Positions 40,045 through 50,085 of a stretch of DNA of 64,000 nucleotides are shown here, one piece after another (within the stretch, counting starts at the first letter, position 1; each line of letters opens with the position of its first letter). The DNA lies in contig NZ_CP043342.1 in assembly GCF_003594935.2 (NCBI RefSeq), positions 1,426,001-1,490,000 of the forward strand, in the 5' to 3' direction. This stretch comes from Enterobacter huaxiensis (GTDB lineage Bacteria; Pseudomonadota; Gammaproteobacteria; Enterobacterales; Enterobacteriaceae). Below the pieces are notes generated by a model. That model ran no database searches and was not told where the DNA came from. It was given only the letters and a program-made list of their open reading frames with translations. A program made the translations under genes and the position numbers.

Positions 40045-40110
40045 AGAGAAGCCTGCTATACAACACACAACACAATACATAATAAAATCACGGTACTTGA
40101 GGGTAAATGT

Positions 40111-40893
40111 ATGAAGAAGACGGTTCTGGCTCTGTCTTTGCTCGTGGGGTTAAGTGCAGCAGCAGGTAGCTACGCGGCACTGCCACAAACGGTACGTATC
40201 GGTACAGACGCAACCTATGCGCCATTCTCCTCCAAGGATGCGAAAGGCGAGTTCGTTGGTTTTGATATCGATCTGGGAAATGAGATGTGCAAACGCATGG
40301 AGGTGAAATGCACATGGGTGGGCAGCGACTTCGACGCGCTGATCCCGTCGCTGAAAGCCAAGAAAATTGACGCCATTATCTCCTCCCTCTCCATCACCGA
40401 AAAACGTCAGCAGGAGATTGCCTTCTCCGACAAACTCTACGCAGCGGATTCCCGTCTGATTGCCGCAAAAGGCTCTCCGATTCAGCCGACCATTGACTCG
40501 CTGAAAGGCAAGCACGTGGGCGTGCTTCAGGGGTCTACCCAGGAAGGCTTTGCAAACGCCAACTGGCGTGAGAAGGGCGTAGACGTGGTGGCCTACCAGA
40601 ACCAGGATCTGATTTACTCTGACCTGGCCGCAGGCCGTCTTGATGCGGCGTTCCAGGATGAAGTCGCCGCGAGCGAAGGCTTCCTGAAACAGCCGGCAGG
40701 CAAAGAGTTTGCTTTTGCTGGCCCGTCTGTCAAAGACAAAAAATACTTTGGTGATGGTACCGGTATCGGCCTGCGTAAGGACGATACCGAGCTGAAAGCC
40801 GCCTTCGACAAAGCGTTTACCGAGCTGCGTAAAGACGGTACCTACGACAAGCTGGCGAAGAAATACTTCGATTTCAACGTCTACGGTGACTAA
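40111..40893 (+). CDS. argT: Lysine/arginine/ornithine-binding periplasmic protein ArgT
   Basis: This 260-residue periplasmic binding protein has a signal peptide of about 22 residues ([22 protein letters not shown]) and the SBP family 3 core with [20 protein letters not shown] and the conserved [14 protein letters not shown]. It feeds the HisQMP permease. The ATG at 40111 has GAGGG upstream. The neighbouring hisJ is a close paralogue. Confidence 0.96.
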   Translation: MKKTVLALSLLVGLSAAAGSYAALPQTVRIGTDATYAPFSSKDAKGEFVGFDIDLGNEMCKRMEVKCTWVGSDFDALIPSLKAKKIDAIISSLSITEKRQQEIAFSDKLYAADSRLIAAKGSPIQPTIDSLKGKHVGVLQGSTQEGFANANWREKGVDVVAYQNQDLIYSDLAAGRLDAAFQDEVAASEGFLKQPAGKEFAFAGPSVKDKKYFGDGTGIGLRKDDTELKAAFDKAFTELRKDGTYDKLAKKYFDFNVYGD

Positions 40894-40937
40894 TGCGTAA
40901 CGGCAATGCACTGATGTGGTGCATTGCTGGTGCTCAT

Positions 40938-40974
40938 GATCCAATATGGTGCAAAGGGTGCACCGTATTGGATC
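40938..40974 (+). other. Strong hairpin between argT and hisJ
   Basis: GATCCAATATGGTGCA and TGCACCGTATTGGATC form a 16-bp stem (one G-U pair in RNA) with a five-base loop. There is no T-run. It is probably an mRNA 3'-end stabiliser or attenuator. A shorter hairpin (AATGCAC/GTGCATT) precedes it. Confidence 0.75.
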
Positions 40975-41117
40975 GCTGTGTGCATACTTAAGCATTTAAA
41001 ATGCAAAAATTCCCGCCTCTCAGCCATTATTCTTTGCCTGAAAGCGTGAATTGATGGCACATTAACAGCACCCCGTCGTCGTAAAACGCGTATGAAGACA
41101 GTTTGTTGAGGATAGAT

Positions 41118-41900
41118 ATGAAAAAGCTAGCATTGTCACTTTCACTGGTACTGGCACTTTCCAGCGCCACCGCGGCATTCGCTGCCATTCCGCAAAAAAT
41201 TCGTATTGGTACTGACCCAACCTATGCCCCGTTCGAATCGAAGAATGCGAAGGGTGAACTGGTTGGTTTTGACATTGATATCGCCAATGAGCTATGCAAA
41301 CGCATCAAAGCGCAATGTACCTACGTTGAGAACCCGCTGGATGCGCTGATCCCATCGCTGAAAGCAAAAAAAATCGACGTGATCATGTCTTCCCTTTCCA
41401 TCACTGAAAAACGCCAGCAGGAGATTGCCTTCACCGACAAACTCTACGCAGCGGATTCTCGTCTGGTGGTGGCTAAGTCTTCAGACATTCAGCCTACCCT
41501 TGAGTCGCTGAAGGGCAAACGCGTCGGCGTGTTGCAGGGCACTACCCAGGAAACCTACGGCAATGAACACTGGGCGCCGAAAGGGATTGAAATCGTCTCC
41601 TATCAGGGCCAGGAAAATATCTACGCTGACCTGACGGCGGGCCGTATTGATGCCGCTTTCCAGGATGAAGTCGCGGCGAGCGAAGGCTTCCTTAAGCAGC
41701 CTGTGGGGAAAGATTACAAGTTCGGCGGCCCGTCCATCAAGGACGAGAAGCTCTTTGGCGTAGGTACCGGTATGGGGCTGCGTAAAGAAGACAACGAACT
41801 GCGCGAAGCGCTGAATAAAGCCTTTGCCGAAATACGTGCAGACGGCACCTACGACAGGCTGGCGAAAAAATACTTCGATTTTAATGTTTACGGCGGCTAA
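41118..41900 (+). CDS. hisJ: Histidine-binding periplasmic protein HisJ
   Basis: This 260-residue SBP family 3 protein has a signal peptide ([22 protein letters not shown]) and [20 protein letters not shown]. It binds histidine and delivers it to HisQMP. The ATG at 41118 is chosen (TTGAGGATAG before it) over one five codons upstream. The hairpin at 41924 separates it from hisQ. Confidence 0.96.
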   Translation: MKKLALSLSLVLALSSATAAFAAIPQKIRIGTDPTYAPFESKNAKGELVGFDIDIANELCKRIKAQCTYVENPLDALIPSLKAKKIDVIMSSLSITEKRQQEIAFTDKLYAADSRLVVAKSSDIQPTLESLKGKRVGVLQGTTQETYGNEHWAPKGIEIVSYQGQENIYADLTAGRIDAAFQDEVAASEGFLKQPVGKDYKFGGPSIKDEKLFGVGTGMGLRKEDNELREALNKAFAEIRADGTYDRLAKKYFDFNVYGG

Positions 41901-41923
41901 TCGCCCCGGCAAATAACGTGCGG

Positions 41924-41944
41924 CCCCTCCCGCTGCGGGAGGGG
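41924..41944 (+). other. GC-rich hairpin between hisJ and hisQ
   Basis: CCCCTCCCG and CGGGAGGGG form a perfect 9-bp stem with a 3-base loop and no T-run. In Salmonella a REP hairpin at this place lowers hisQMP expression relative to hisJ. The same effect is plausible here. Confidence 0.7.
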
Positions 41945-41988
41945 AATAGACACGGTTCCACCACTCACGACACGACAGGGCACGCGGT

Positions 41989-42675
41989 ATGCTGTACGGA
42001 TTTTCTGGCGTTATTCTACAAGGCGCGCTTGTCACCCTTGAGTTGGCTATCAGCTCCGTGATCCTGGCGGTGCTGATAGGCCTGGCGGGCGCGGGCGCGA
42101 AGCTGTCGGCAAATAAACCGCTGGCGATGATTTTCGAAGGCTACACCACGCTGATTCGCGGCGTCCCGGACCTGGTGCTGATGCTGCTGATTTTTTACGG
42201 TCTGCAAATTGCGCTCAACAGCGTGACGGATGCCGTCGGCATGGATCAAATTGATATCGACCCGATGGTGGCCGGTATTATTACCCTTGGTTTTATCTAC
42301 GGCGCGTACTTCACGGAAACCTTCCGCGGCGCCTATATGGCGGTGCCGAGAGGGCATATTGAAGCGGCGACCGCATTCGGTTTTACCTCCTCACAAACGT
42401 TTCGCCGGATCATGTTCCCGGCCATGATGCGCTACGCGCTTCCGGGCATCGGTAACAACTGGCAGGTTATCCTCAAGGCAACGGCGCTGGTCTCTCTGCT
42501 GGGTCTGGAAGACGTCGTGAAAGCGACCCAGCTGGCGGGAAAAAGCACCTGGGAGCCGTTCTATTTTGCGGTGGTGTGTGGCGTGATTTATCTGGTCTTT
42601 ACGACCGTCTCCAATGGTGTGCTGCTTCTGCTCGAACGTCGCTACTCCGTGGGTGTGAAGAGGGCTGACCTGTGA
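41989..42675 (+). CDS. hisQ: Histidine/LAO ABC transporter permease HisQ
   Basis: This 228-residue inner-membrane protein has about five membrane segments and the EAA loop (EAATAFGFTSSQTFRRIMFP). It pairs with HisM, energised by HisP. It overlaps hisM by four bases (GTGA). Confidence 0.96.
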   Translation: MLYGFSGVILQGALVTLELAISSVILAVLIGLAGAGAKLSANKPLAMIFEGYTTLIRGVPDLVLMLLIFYGLQIALNSVTDAVGMDQIDIDPMVAGIITLGFIYGAYFTETFRGAYMAVPRGHIEAATAFGFTSSQTFRRIMFPAMMRYALPGIGNNWQVILKATALVSLLGLEDVVKATQLAGKSTWEPFYFAVVCGVIYLVFTTVSNGVLLLLERRYSVGVKRADL

Positions 42676-43385
42676 TTGAGATTATTCAGGAGTACTGGAA
42701 ATCGCTGCTGTGGACCGATGGCTACCGCTTCACAGGCGTGGCCATTACGCTGTGGCTGCTGATTTCTTCCGTCGTGATGGGCGGTATTCTGGCCGTGTTT
42801 CTCGCCATCGGCCGCGTGTCGAACAACAAGTATATCCGCTTCCCGATCTGGCTATTCACCTACGTGTTCCGCGGTACGCCGCTGTACGTACAGCTGCTGG
42901 TATTCTATTCGGGGATGTACACGCTGGAGATTGTGAAAGGCACCGAGATGCTGAACGCCTTCTTCCGCAGCGGCCTCAACTGTACGGTGCTGGCGCTCAC
43001 GCTCAACACCTGCGCTTATACCACCGAGATTTTCGCAGGCGCCATCCGCTCCGTACCTTACGGTGAGATTGAAGCGGCGCGCGCATACGGTTTCTCATCG
43101 GTGAAGCTTTATCGCTGCATTATTCTGCCCTCGGCGCTGCGCATCGCGCTGCCGGCCTACAGTAACGAAGTGATTTTGATGCTGCACTCCACCGCGCTGG
43201 CCTTTACGGCGACGGTGCCGGACCTGTTGAAGATTGCGCGAGACATCAACTCTGCAACTTACCAGCCGTTTACCGCGTTTGGCATTGCGGCGGTGCTCTA
43301 TTTAATTATTTCCTACGTCCTGATTAGCCTGTTCCGCAAGGCTGAAAAACGCTGGTTGCAGCATATAAAACCTTCGACGCACTGA
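42672..43385 (+). CDS. hisM: Histidine/LAO ABC transporter permease HisM
   Basis: This 237-residue inner-membrane protein has about five membrane segments and an EAA loop ([20 protein letters not shown]). The start is GTG, overlapping the hisQ stop. Confidence 0.96.
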   Translation: MIEIIQEYWKSLLWTDGYRFTGVAITLWLLISSVVMGGILAVFLAIGRVSNNKYIRFPIWLFTYVFRGTPLYVQLLVFYSGMYTLEIVKGTEMLNAFFRSGLNCTVLALTLNTCAYTTEIFAGAIRSVPYGEIEAARAYGFSSVKLYRCIILPSALRIALPAYSNEVILMLHSTALAFTATVPDLLKIARDINSATYQPFTAFGIAAVLYLIISYVLISLFRKAEKRWLQHIKPSTH

Positions 43386-43390
43386 GAAAG

Positions 43391-44167
43391 ATGATGGCTG
43401 AGAACAAATTAAACGTAATTGATTTGCACAAACGCTACGGCGAACATGAAGTGCTGAAAGGGGTGTCGCTGCAGGCGAACGCGGGCGACGTAATCAGTAT
43501 TATCGGCTCATCCGGTTCAGGAAAGAGCACCTTCCTGCGCTGCATCAACTTCCTCGAAAAACCGAGCGAAGGCTCGATTGTCGTGAGCGGGCAGAACATT
43601 AATCTGGTGCGCGATAAAGACGGCCAGCTGAAGGTGGCGGATAAAAATCAGCTGCGTCTGCTGCGCACGCGCCTGACGATGGTCTTCCAGCACTTCAACC
43701 TCTGGAGCCACATGACGGTGCTGGAGAACGTGATGGAAGCGCCGGTTCAGGTGCTGGGCCTGAGCAAGCAGGAAGCCCGCGAGCGCGCGGTGAAGTACCT
43801 TGCCAAAGTGGGTATCGACGAGCGCCAGCAGATGAAGTATCCGGTGCATCTCTCAGGCGGTCAGCAGCAGCGTGTTTCTATCGCCCGCGCTTTGGCGATG
43901 GAGCCGGAGGTGCTGCTGTTTGACGAACCGACCTCCGCGCTGGACCCGGAGCTCGTTGGCGAAGTGCTGCGCATCATGCAGAAGCTGGCCGAAGAGGGAA
44001 AAACAATGGTGGTGGTGACGCATGAGATGGGCTTCGCCCGTAACGTCTCAAATCACGTTATCTTCCTGCATCAGGGAAAAATTGAAGAGCAGGGGCATCC
44101 TGACGAGGTGTTAGCGAACCCGCAAAGCCCGCGTTTACAGCAGTTCCTGAAGGGATCGTTGAAGTAG
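43391..44167 (+). CDS. hisP: Histidine/LAO ABC transporter ATPase HisP
   Basis: This 258-residue ATPase has Walker [10 protein letters not shown] (Lys45), signature LSGGQQQR, Walker [15 protein letters not shown] and the switch His in VVTHEMGFA. It lies five bases after hisM. Confidence 0.97.
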   Translation: MMAENKLNVIDLHKRYGEHEVLKGVSLQANAGDVISIIGSSGSGKSTFLRCINFLEKPSEGSIVVSGQNINLVRDKDGQLKVADKNQLRLLRTRLTMVFQHFNLWSHMTVLENVMEAPVQVLGLSKQEARERAVKYLAKVGIDERQQMKYPVHLSGGQQQRVSIARALAMEPEVLLFDEPTSALDPELVGEVLRIMQKLAEEGKTMVVVTHEMGFARNVSNHVIFLHQGKIEEQGHPDEVLANPQSPRLQQFLKGSLK

Positions 44168-44177
44168 GTTTTGCCTT

Positions 44178-44214
44178 TCTCCCTCTCCCTGTGGGAGAGG
44201 GTCGGGGTGAGGGC
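44178..44214 (+). repeat. Dispersed palindromic repeat, copy 4
   Basis: CTCCCTCTCCCTGTGGGAGAGG is followed by GTCGGGGTGAGGGC. It is nearly identical to copy 2 at 24232 and is found after hisP. Confidence 0.75.
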
Positions 44215-44237
44215 ATCAGGCCGCAGTGCAGCCCAAT

Positions 44238-44272
44238 CGCCCGGTGGCGCTTCGCTTACCGGGCCTACAAAT
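44238..44272 (-). repeat. REP-type palindrome after hisP
   Basis: CGCCCGGTGGCGCTTCGCTT and ACCGGGCCTACAAA form the REP palindrome. The stop codon of the following minus-strand GNAT gene (44265-44267) lies inside it. Confidence 0.78.
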
Positions 44273-44786
44273 TCCGTTGCCGTCCGGCACGCTCGAGCCG
44301 ATACGCCCAGTCGTCATACCGTACTCCGTCAATCTCATACGCCTTCTCCAGCACCTGCGTACGCACAAACCCGGCTTTCTCCAGCACGCGCACCGACCCA
44401 CCGTTGTCCGCCAGCACGTATGCGTTAATCGCCTTCACGCCCGTCTGGTTGAACGCATACTCGCACACTGCCCGCAGCGCCTCGCTGGCAATGCCTTTTC
44501 CCTGTGCGGCAGGCACAACCGTGTAGCCGATATCCGCCTCTTCACGGTTCTCTGAGCCGATCTGCAGGCCAATATCGCCCAGCGGCGTATCGTCATCCTT
44601 AAAACGGATCACGAATACATGCTCCGCCATCAGGCGTGCGGCAAACACGCGTCGGGTCTCTTTTTCCGGGGCAATAGCGGCCATGTAGCGCATGATGTCG
44701 CGGTTTTCGCGCAGCGTGCGAAAAAAAGCCCAGTCAGAGGGTTCGAAAGGAGTGAGATGAAGCCGGGAAGTGGTGATGGTTGCCAT
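44265..44786 (-). CDS. GNAT family N-acetyltransferase (RimJ/RimL type)
   Basis: This 173-residue protein has the GNAT core with the acetyl-CoA loop AAQGKGIASEALRAV (Q/R-x-x-G-x-G/A) and a C-terminal LEKAGFV motif, typical of RimL-like ribosomal-protein or small-molecule acetyltransferases. The start is the ATG at 44786. K-12 carries rpnB, as I recall, at about this place instead. The 3' end, including the stop codon, runs into a REP element. The substrate is unknown. Confidence 0.85.
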   Translation of the reverse strand: MATITTSRLHLTPFEPSDWAFFRTLRENRDIMRYMAAIAPEKETRRVFAARLMAEHVFVIRFKDDDTPLGDIGLQIGSENREEADIGYTVVPAAQGKGIASEALRAVCEYAFNQTGVKAINAYVLADNGGSVRVLEKAGFVRTQVLEKAYEIDGVRYDDWAYRLERAGRQRNL

Positions 44787-44830
44787 TGTTACGCCATATC
44801 ATCGGAACATGGCGTATGACTGTAGCATAT

Positions 44831-45724
44831 TCACCGCACCACATCCCCCAGCGCCTCTTCAAGGTCATACCACCGAAACGCAAAACCTGAGGCTTCTAAT
44901 CTTTTTGGCAGCGCGCGCTGTCCGCCCAGCACCAGCACCGAAGATTCCCCCATCAACAGGCGAATCGCCGCGGCAGGCACACGCAGCACCGCCGGGCGAT
45001 GCAGGGCATGCCCCAGCGCATGGGCGAACTGCTCATTACGCACCGGATACGGCGACACCATATTAAACGGCCCGCGCAGGTCGTTATCCAGCAGCCAGAG
45101 GATGCCGTTCACCATATCGTCGATATGGATCCAGGCCAGATACTGACGCCCGCTGCCGATTGGCCCGCCGAGCCCCAGCTTAAAGGGGGGAAGCATTTTG
45201 CCCAGAATGCCGCCTTTCGGCGCAAGCACCACGCCGGTACGCAGCAGGCAGACGCGGGTATTATCGCTCTGCGCGGCGCTGGCGATACGCTCCCACTGGG
45301 CGCAGAGCTTATAGGTAAATTCGTTGTGCGGCGGCTCCTCTTCGGTGACCACCACTTCGCCGAGATCGCCGTAATAGCCGGACGCAGAACCCGAAATCAG
45401 CACCGACGGCGGCGTCTGGCTGTTGCGAATCAGCTCAACCAGCTTCTCGGTGATATTCCAGCGGCTGCTGCACAGCCGCTGTTTTTGCTCTTCGGTCCAG
45501 CGCTTGTCGGCGATGGGCTCGCCCGCGAGGTTAATGACGGCGTCAAAACCGTCCAGATTCTCCTTTTCAGCCAGACCTTTCCAGATGTCGATACCCGTTC
45601 CCAACACCTGACGCGCCTTCTCAGGGCTGCGCGTGACCACGGTGACGTCATGATGCAACGCCTGCAGGCGGGGAATGAGATGGCGACCAATCAGGCCCGT
45701 ACCACCGGTCAGCAGAATCTTCAT
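44831..45724 (-). CDS. yfcH: Epimerase-family protein YfcH
   Basis: This 297-residue protein is of the SDR39U1/YfcH family. It has the NAD(P)-binding start [20 protein letters not shown] and the YYGD motif ([13 protein letters not shown]). The substrate is not established. The stop is followed by the GNAT gene on the same strand; folX is 13 bases upstream. Confidence 0.93.
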   Translation of the reverse strand: MKILLTGGTGLIGRHLIPRLQALHHDVTVVTRSPEKARQVLGTGIDIWKGLAEKENLDGFDAVINLAGEPIADKRWTEEQKQRLCSSRWNITEKLVELIRNSQTPPSVLISGSASGYYGDLGEVVVTEEEPPHNEFTYKLCAQWERIASAAQSDNTRVCLLRTGVVLAPKGGILGKMLPPFKLGLGGPIGSGRQYLAWIHIDDMVNGILWLLDNDLRGPFNMVSPYPVRNEQFAHALGHALHRPAVLRVPAAAIRLLMGESSVLVLGGQRALPKRLEASGFAFRWYDLEEALGDVVR

Positions 45725-45737
45725 ATCACCTCCAGAT

Positions 45738-46106
45738 TTACGCCTGGCGCTGCCAGCTTAACGTCATGGAGACGGAGTCGGCGTAACGCAGGGCGTGAAG
45801 TTTATCGATCTCTACTTCAGCATAAGTGACCCAGTGATGTTCGCGTGCGATATCGAGCACATCCTGAGTTAATTTTTCCAGCAGGAAGAAACGGTTGTTT
45901 TCAACGTACTGGATGATGCTTTTGGTAATGGTGCGGTAGTTCAGCGCGTCATTGATATCTTCACTGGCGCGCGCCTTGTCTGCCGGGTAGTGAATCGTCA
46001 CGTTGACAACGATATCCTGTCGGTTTGCGATCTCTTCCTCTTTGATACCGATGAACGTGCGTAAGCGTAAGTTTTTTATTCGAATAATAGCGTCATGCTG
46101 CGACAT
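45738..46106 (-). CDS. folX: Dihydroneopterin triphosphate 2'-epimerase FolX
   Basis: This 122-residue protein has the folate-type aldolase fold and [18 protein letters not shown] and INDALNYRT motifs. FolX epimerises dihydroneopterin triphosphate to the monapterin form. It is upstream of yfcH and probably co-transcribed with it. Confidence 0.95.
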   Translation of the reverse strand: MSQHDAIIRIKNLRLRTFIGIKEEEIANRQDIVVNVTIHYPADKARASEDINDALNYRTITKSIIQYVENNRFFLLEKLTQDVLDIAREHHWVTYAEVEIDKLHALRYADSVSMTLSWQRQA

Positions 46107-46181
46107 TGCAGGTGTTCTCCGTGTCAGTATTTACTCACCATAATACATGAGAGCGATACCTGTACCCAACGGGGTGCAGGC

Positions 46182-46811
46182 TCAAATCTGATGGATTTTT
46201 TGCAGGGCGCGTTCGGTAGCCGGGCGATTGCGAATGCGTTCAAACCAGTTATTCACGGCGGGATAAGACGCGAGGTCAATACGGTGTTTTTCATGCGTAT
46301 TTACCCACGGCCAGCAGGCAATATCGGCAATGCTGTAGCTATCGCCTCCCAGCCACGGCGTTTTCTCCAGCCGGCGGTTTAATACGCCATATAACCGCTG
46401 GGTTTCAACCTGATAGCGCTCGATAGCGTAGGGGATCGGCTGCGGCGCGTAGGCGGTAAAGTGATGGTTCTGTCCCAGCATGGGCCCCAGACCGCTCGAC
46501 TGCCAGAAAAGCCACTGCAGCGTATGGTGGCGCTCGCGCAGCTCCCCGCTCAGCAGCTTGCCGGTTTTCTCCGCCAGGTAGAGCAAGATTTCGCCGGATT
46601 CAAACAGGCTTAGCGGTTTGCCGCCGTCGGCGGGCAGGTTATCGATAATGGCAGGAATTTTATTGTTGGGCGATATCGCCAGAAACACGGGCCGGAACTG
46701 ATCGCCTTTGCTGATATCGACGCGAACGATCCGGTAGTCCAGCTCGGCTTCTTCAAGAAAGAGGGTGATCTTATGGCCGTTTGGGGTAGGGGCATAGTAA
46801 AGGTCGATCAT
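46182..46811 (-). CDS. yfcG: Nu-class glutathione transferase YfcG (disulfide reductase)
   Basis: This 209-residue GST-fold protein has an N-terminal thioredoxin-like domain (MIDLYYAPTPNGHKITLFLE) with the conserved Asn and the NNKIPAI cis-Pro motif, and a C-terminal helical domain. E. coli YfcG is a glutathione-dependent disulfide-bond reductase. The start is the ATG at 46811, with AGGAG seven bases upstream. Confidence 0.94.
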   Translation of the reverse strand: MIDLYYAPTPNGHKITLFLEEAELDYRIVRVDISKGDQFRPVFLAISPNNKIPAIIDNLPADGGKPLSLFESGEILLYLAEKTGKLLSGELRERHHTLQWLFWQSSGLGPMLGQNHHFTAYAPQPIPYAIERYQVETQRLYGVLNRRLEKTPWLGGDSYSIADIACWPWVNTHEKHRIDLASYPAVNNWFERIRNRPATERALQKIHQI

Positions 46812-46906
46812 GCTCAACTCCTGTCAGTGCGAATAGTGATGCCATGACAAATGAGTATAGGTGCTTGTTGTAAATCGTGAGTTTTCATCAAGTGACAGCG
46901 GCGTAA

Positions 46907-47596
<690 letters not shown>

Positions 47597-47652
47597 TAAG
47601 CCCTGGCGCTTCAGGTATGATAGGGACAGTCTGTTTTCCCGAGGAGTGACTG

Positions 47653-48204
47653 ATGAAACTGATGTTTGCGTCGGATATCCATGGATCGCTGCCCGCTACC
47701 GAACGCGTTCTTTCTCTGTTTGCCCAAAGCGGGGCGCAGTGGCTGGTGGTTCTGGGCGATGTGTTAAACCATGGCCCACGAAATGCCCTGCCGGAAGGCT
47801 ATGCCCCGGCGCAGGTGGCTGAAAAACTGAATCAATATGCTTCGCGCATTATTGCCGTGCGCGGCAACTGCGACAGCGAAGTGGACCAGATGCTGCTGCA
47901 CTTTCCCATCGTCGCGCCGTGGCAGCAGGTTTTACTGGAAAGAAGCCGTCTTTTTTTGACTCACGGTCATCTTTTTGGCCCGGACAATCTCCCCGCGCTC
48001 GCCGCTGGCGATGTCCTGGTTTACGGTCATACTCATATTCCGGTGGCAGAAAAACGCGGCGAGATCTATCACTTTAATCCCGGTTCCGTCAGTATCCCGA
48101 AAGGCGGATACGCGGCAAGCTATGGCATGCTTGCCGAGAATACGTTAAGCGTTATCGCACTTAATGATCAGCAAGTTATTGCGCAGGTAGCGATTAATCC
48201 GTAA
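47653..48204 (+). CDS. yfcE: Phosphodiesterase YfcE
   Basis: This 183-residue calcineurin-like metallophosphoesterase has the metal-binding motifs [31 protein letters not shown] and YGHTHIP. E. coli YfcE hydrolyses phosphodiesters with Mn. The ATG has GAGGAG upstream. Confidence 0.95.
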   Translation: MKLMFASDIHGSLPATERVLSLFAQSGAQWLVVLGDVLNHGPRNALPEGYAPAQVAEKLNQYASRIIAVRGNCDSEVDQMLLHFPIVAPWQQVLLERSRLFLTHGHLFGPDNLPALAAGDVLVYGHTHIPVAEKRGEIYHFNPGSVSIPKGGYAASYGMLAENTLSVIALNDQQVIAQVAINP

Positions 48205-48259
48205 GTTACACCTCAACTGCAAACGCGCCGAAAGAGCGCTTAGACGAGAAGGTTTCCCG

Positions 48260-48826
48260 ATGGTGGAGCAGAGTCATTTGGCAAGTACAGAGTGGGTTGA
48301 CATTGTCAGCGAAGAGAATGAAGTGATCGCGCAGGCCAGCCGCGAGCAAATGCGCGCGGAGCGTCTGCGCCACCGTGCAACGTACATCGTTGTGCATGAC
48401 GGTATGGGCAAAATTCTGGTCCAGCGCCGTACGGATACCAAAGATTTTCTCCCCGGTATGCTGGATGCCACTGCGGGCGGCGTCGTGCAGGCAGATGAAG
48501 TGCTGCTGGATTCCGCGCGTCGCGAAGCAGAAGAAGAGTTAGGCATTGCCGGTGTGCCGTTTGCCGAACACGGTCAGTTCTATTTCGAAGACGAAAACTG
48601 TCGCGTCTGGGGCGGGCTGTTTAGCTGCGTTTCCCACGGGCCGTTCGCGCTGCAGGAAGAAGAGGTGAGCGAAGTGAGCTGGATGACGCCGGAAGAAATC
48701 ACCGCGCGCTGTGACGAGTTCACGCCTGATTCGCTGAAGGCGCTGGCGCTGTGGATGACCCGCAACGCCAAAAACGAATCCGCGAAACCGGAAAATAAAG
48801 CGGAAAAAGAGGAAGAGGCCGAGTAA
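48260..48826 (+). CDS. yfcD: Nudix hydrolase YfcD
   Basis: This 188-residue protein has a complete Nudix box [13 protein letters not shown]...RREAEEELG at about residues 73-97. The C-terminal tail is Glu/Lys-rich. The substrate is unknown; it resembles IPP isomerase-type Nudix proteins. It is probably co-transcribed with yfcE. Confidence 0.94.
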   Translation: MVEQSHLASTEWVDIVSEENEVIAQASREQMRAERLRHRATYIVVHDGMGKILVQRRTDTKDFLPGMLDATAGGVVQADEVLLDSARREAEEELGIAGVPFAEHGQFYFEDENCRVWGGLFSCVSHGPFALQEEEVSEVSWMTPEEITARCDEFTPDSLKALALWMTRNAKNESAKPENKAEKEEEAE

Positions 48827-48829
48827 GCC

Positions 48830-49849
48830 TTAGCAACTCTCCCGCAGGCAGAGGCTGGACGCGATAGGCTTATGGTCGCGCCAGTCTCCATCATTCAGAC
48901 GTTCCAGCAGCGCTTTTCCTGCTTCCATCCCAATCTTACGATGCGGCACCGCCATGGTTGTCAGCGGCGGCTGACAGACGCGGCTCACGTCGCTGTCGCC
49001 AAAGCCCACTACGGCAAGATCGTCCGGCACTTTAATGCGTCGACGCTGGCATTCGTACAGCGCCCCGCAGGCCAGTTCGTCCGAGACGCACACCAGCGCA
49101 TCCAGCTCCGGCCACGCCAGCAGGAATTCTGGCAGCTGCGCCGCGCCCGTGGAAAAGCTCGGCGGCATGGCGGCGTTGATGACCCGGTTTGGCGACATGT
49201 GGTGGCGAAGCATGGCTTTATACCAGCCCTGCAGATGCTGCTGGAATATCCACTGTTCCTGGTTGGCGCACAGCAGGCCGATATTCTGGTAGCCGCGCTG
49301 GATCAGCATTTCCGTCAGTTCATACATGGCGGCAACGTTATCGATCCCGATATTCATATCAATCGGATCGGCGCGCATCGCGCCCATCTCCATTACCGGA
49401 ATGGAGGCGTTTTTCAGCCAGTGGCGCACGGTGTCCGTATGCTCAACGCTGAGCAAAATGGCGGCGGCGATGTTCGATGCCAGCAGCGTTTCAAGCAGCT
49501 TCTCTTCCTGCTCAAGCCGGTGCTGAGATTCCGCCAGCATGATCTGATACCCGGCAGGCTGCAGCACCTGCTGTAGCCCGGCAAACATCTCCGAGCAGCC
49601 GGATTCGGAGAGGTTAGGAACCACCATTGCAATCGTCCAGGACGACGCCGATGCCAGCGCGCTGGCGGCGAGGTTGGGCATGTATCCCAGCTCCTGCACG
49701 GCGGCTTCAATTTTTTCTCGCAGCTTATCGGAAACCTGTTCAGGCGTGCGGAGTGCACGGGACACGGTCATTGTGCCGACCCCGGCAAGCTGTGCCACAT
49801 CGGCGAGCGTCACTTTGCCGGTACTGCGTCGTTTTCGGGTTAGAGACAT
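48830..49849 (-). CDS. LacI-family regulator of the adjoining PTS/transketolase operon
   Basis: This 339-residue protein has the LacI helix-turn-helix (LADVAQLAGVGTMTVSRAL) and hinge, then a periplasmic-binding-like effector domain. The sequence resembles the GntR/IdnR branch. It is divergent from the PTS operon, with the two GATAGCGCTATC-type operators between them, so it very probably controls that operon and itself. The inducer is unknown, presumably a sugar phosphate. I recall an analogous regulator in Salmonella (STM2345). Confidence 0.88.
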   Translation of the reverse strand: MSLTRKRRSTGKVTLADVAQLAGVGTMTVSRALRTPEQVSDKLREKIEAAVQELGYMPNLAASALASASSWTIAMVVPNLSESGCSEMFAGLQQVLQPAGYQIMLAESQHRLEQEEKLLETLLASNIAAAILLSVEHTDTVRHWLKNASIPVMEMGAMRADPIDMNIGIDNVAAMYELTEMLIQRGYQNIGLLCANQEQWIFQQHLQGWYKAMLRHHMSPNRVINAAMPPSFSTGAAQLPEFLLAWPELDALVCVSDELACGALYECQRRRIKVPDDLAVVGFGDSDVSRVCQPPLTTMAVPHRKIGMEAGKALLERLNDGDWRDHKPIASSLCLRESC

Positions 49850-49959
49850 ACATCTTCCTGCTGACAGGACGCGACAAATTTCATCCTTCGCTTCACGTGA
49901 AAGGCAGTATACGCCTTAAATCCCTTTTTTTGCTGTGATTTCACACCATGATGGCAATT

Positions 49960-49974
49960 TGATAGCGCTATCAC
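49960..49974. promoter_or_regulatory. LacI-type operator 1
   Basis: TGATAGCGCTATCA is a perfect palindrome of the kind bound by LacI/GntR-type regulators. It lies 110 bases before the lacI-type gene. One flank also makes TGTGATAGCGCTATCA, close to a CRP site. Confidence 0.82.
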
Positions 49975-49994
49975 ACTTCTGAATGTTAGTCATT

Positions 49995-50006
49995 GGTAGC
50001 GCTATC
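49995..50006. promoter_or_regulatory. LacI-type operator 2
   Basis: GGTAGCGCTATC is the same motif with one base changed. Its centre lies about 34 bases from operator 1, i.e. about three helical turns, so cooperative binding is possible. Confidence 0.75.
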
Positions 50007-50085
50007 TTTGTGATCCCGATCGCAGTCAATGAGTGATGTGTTGAATAAAGTTTGCTCATCTTTTGCGTTGTGGCCGGAGGGTAAA

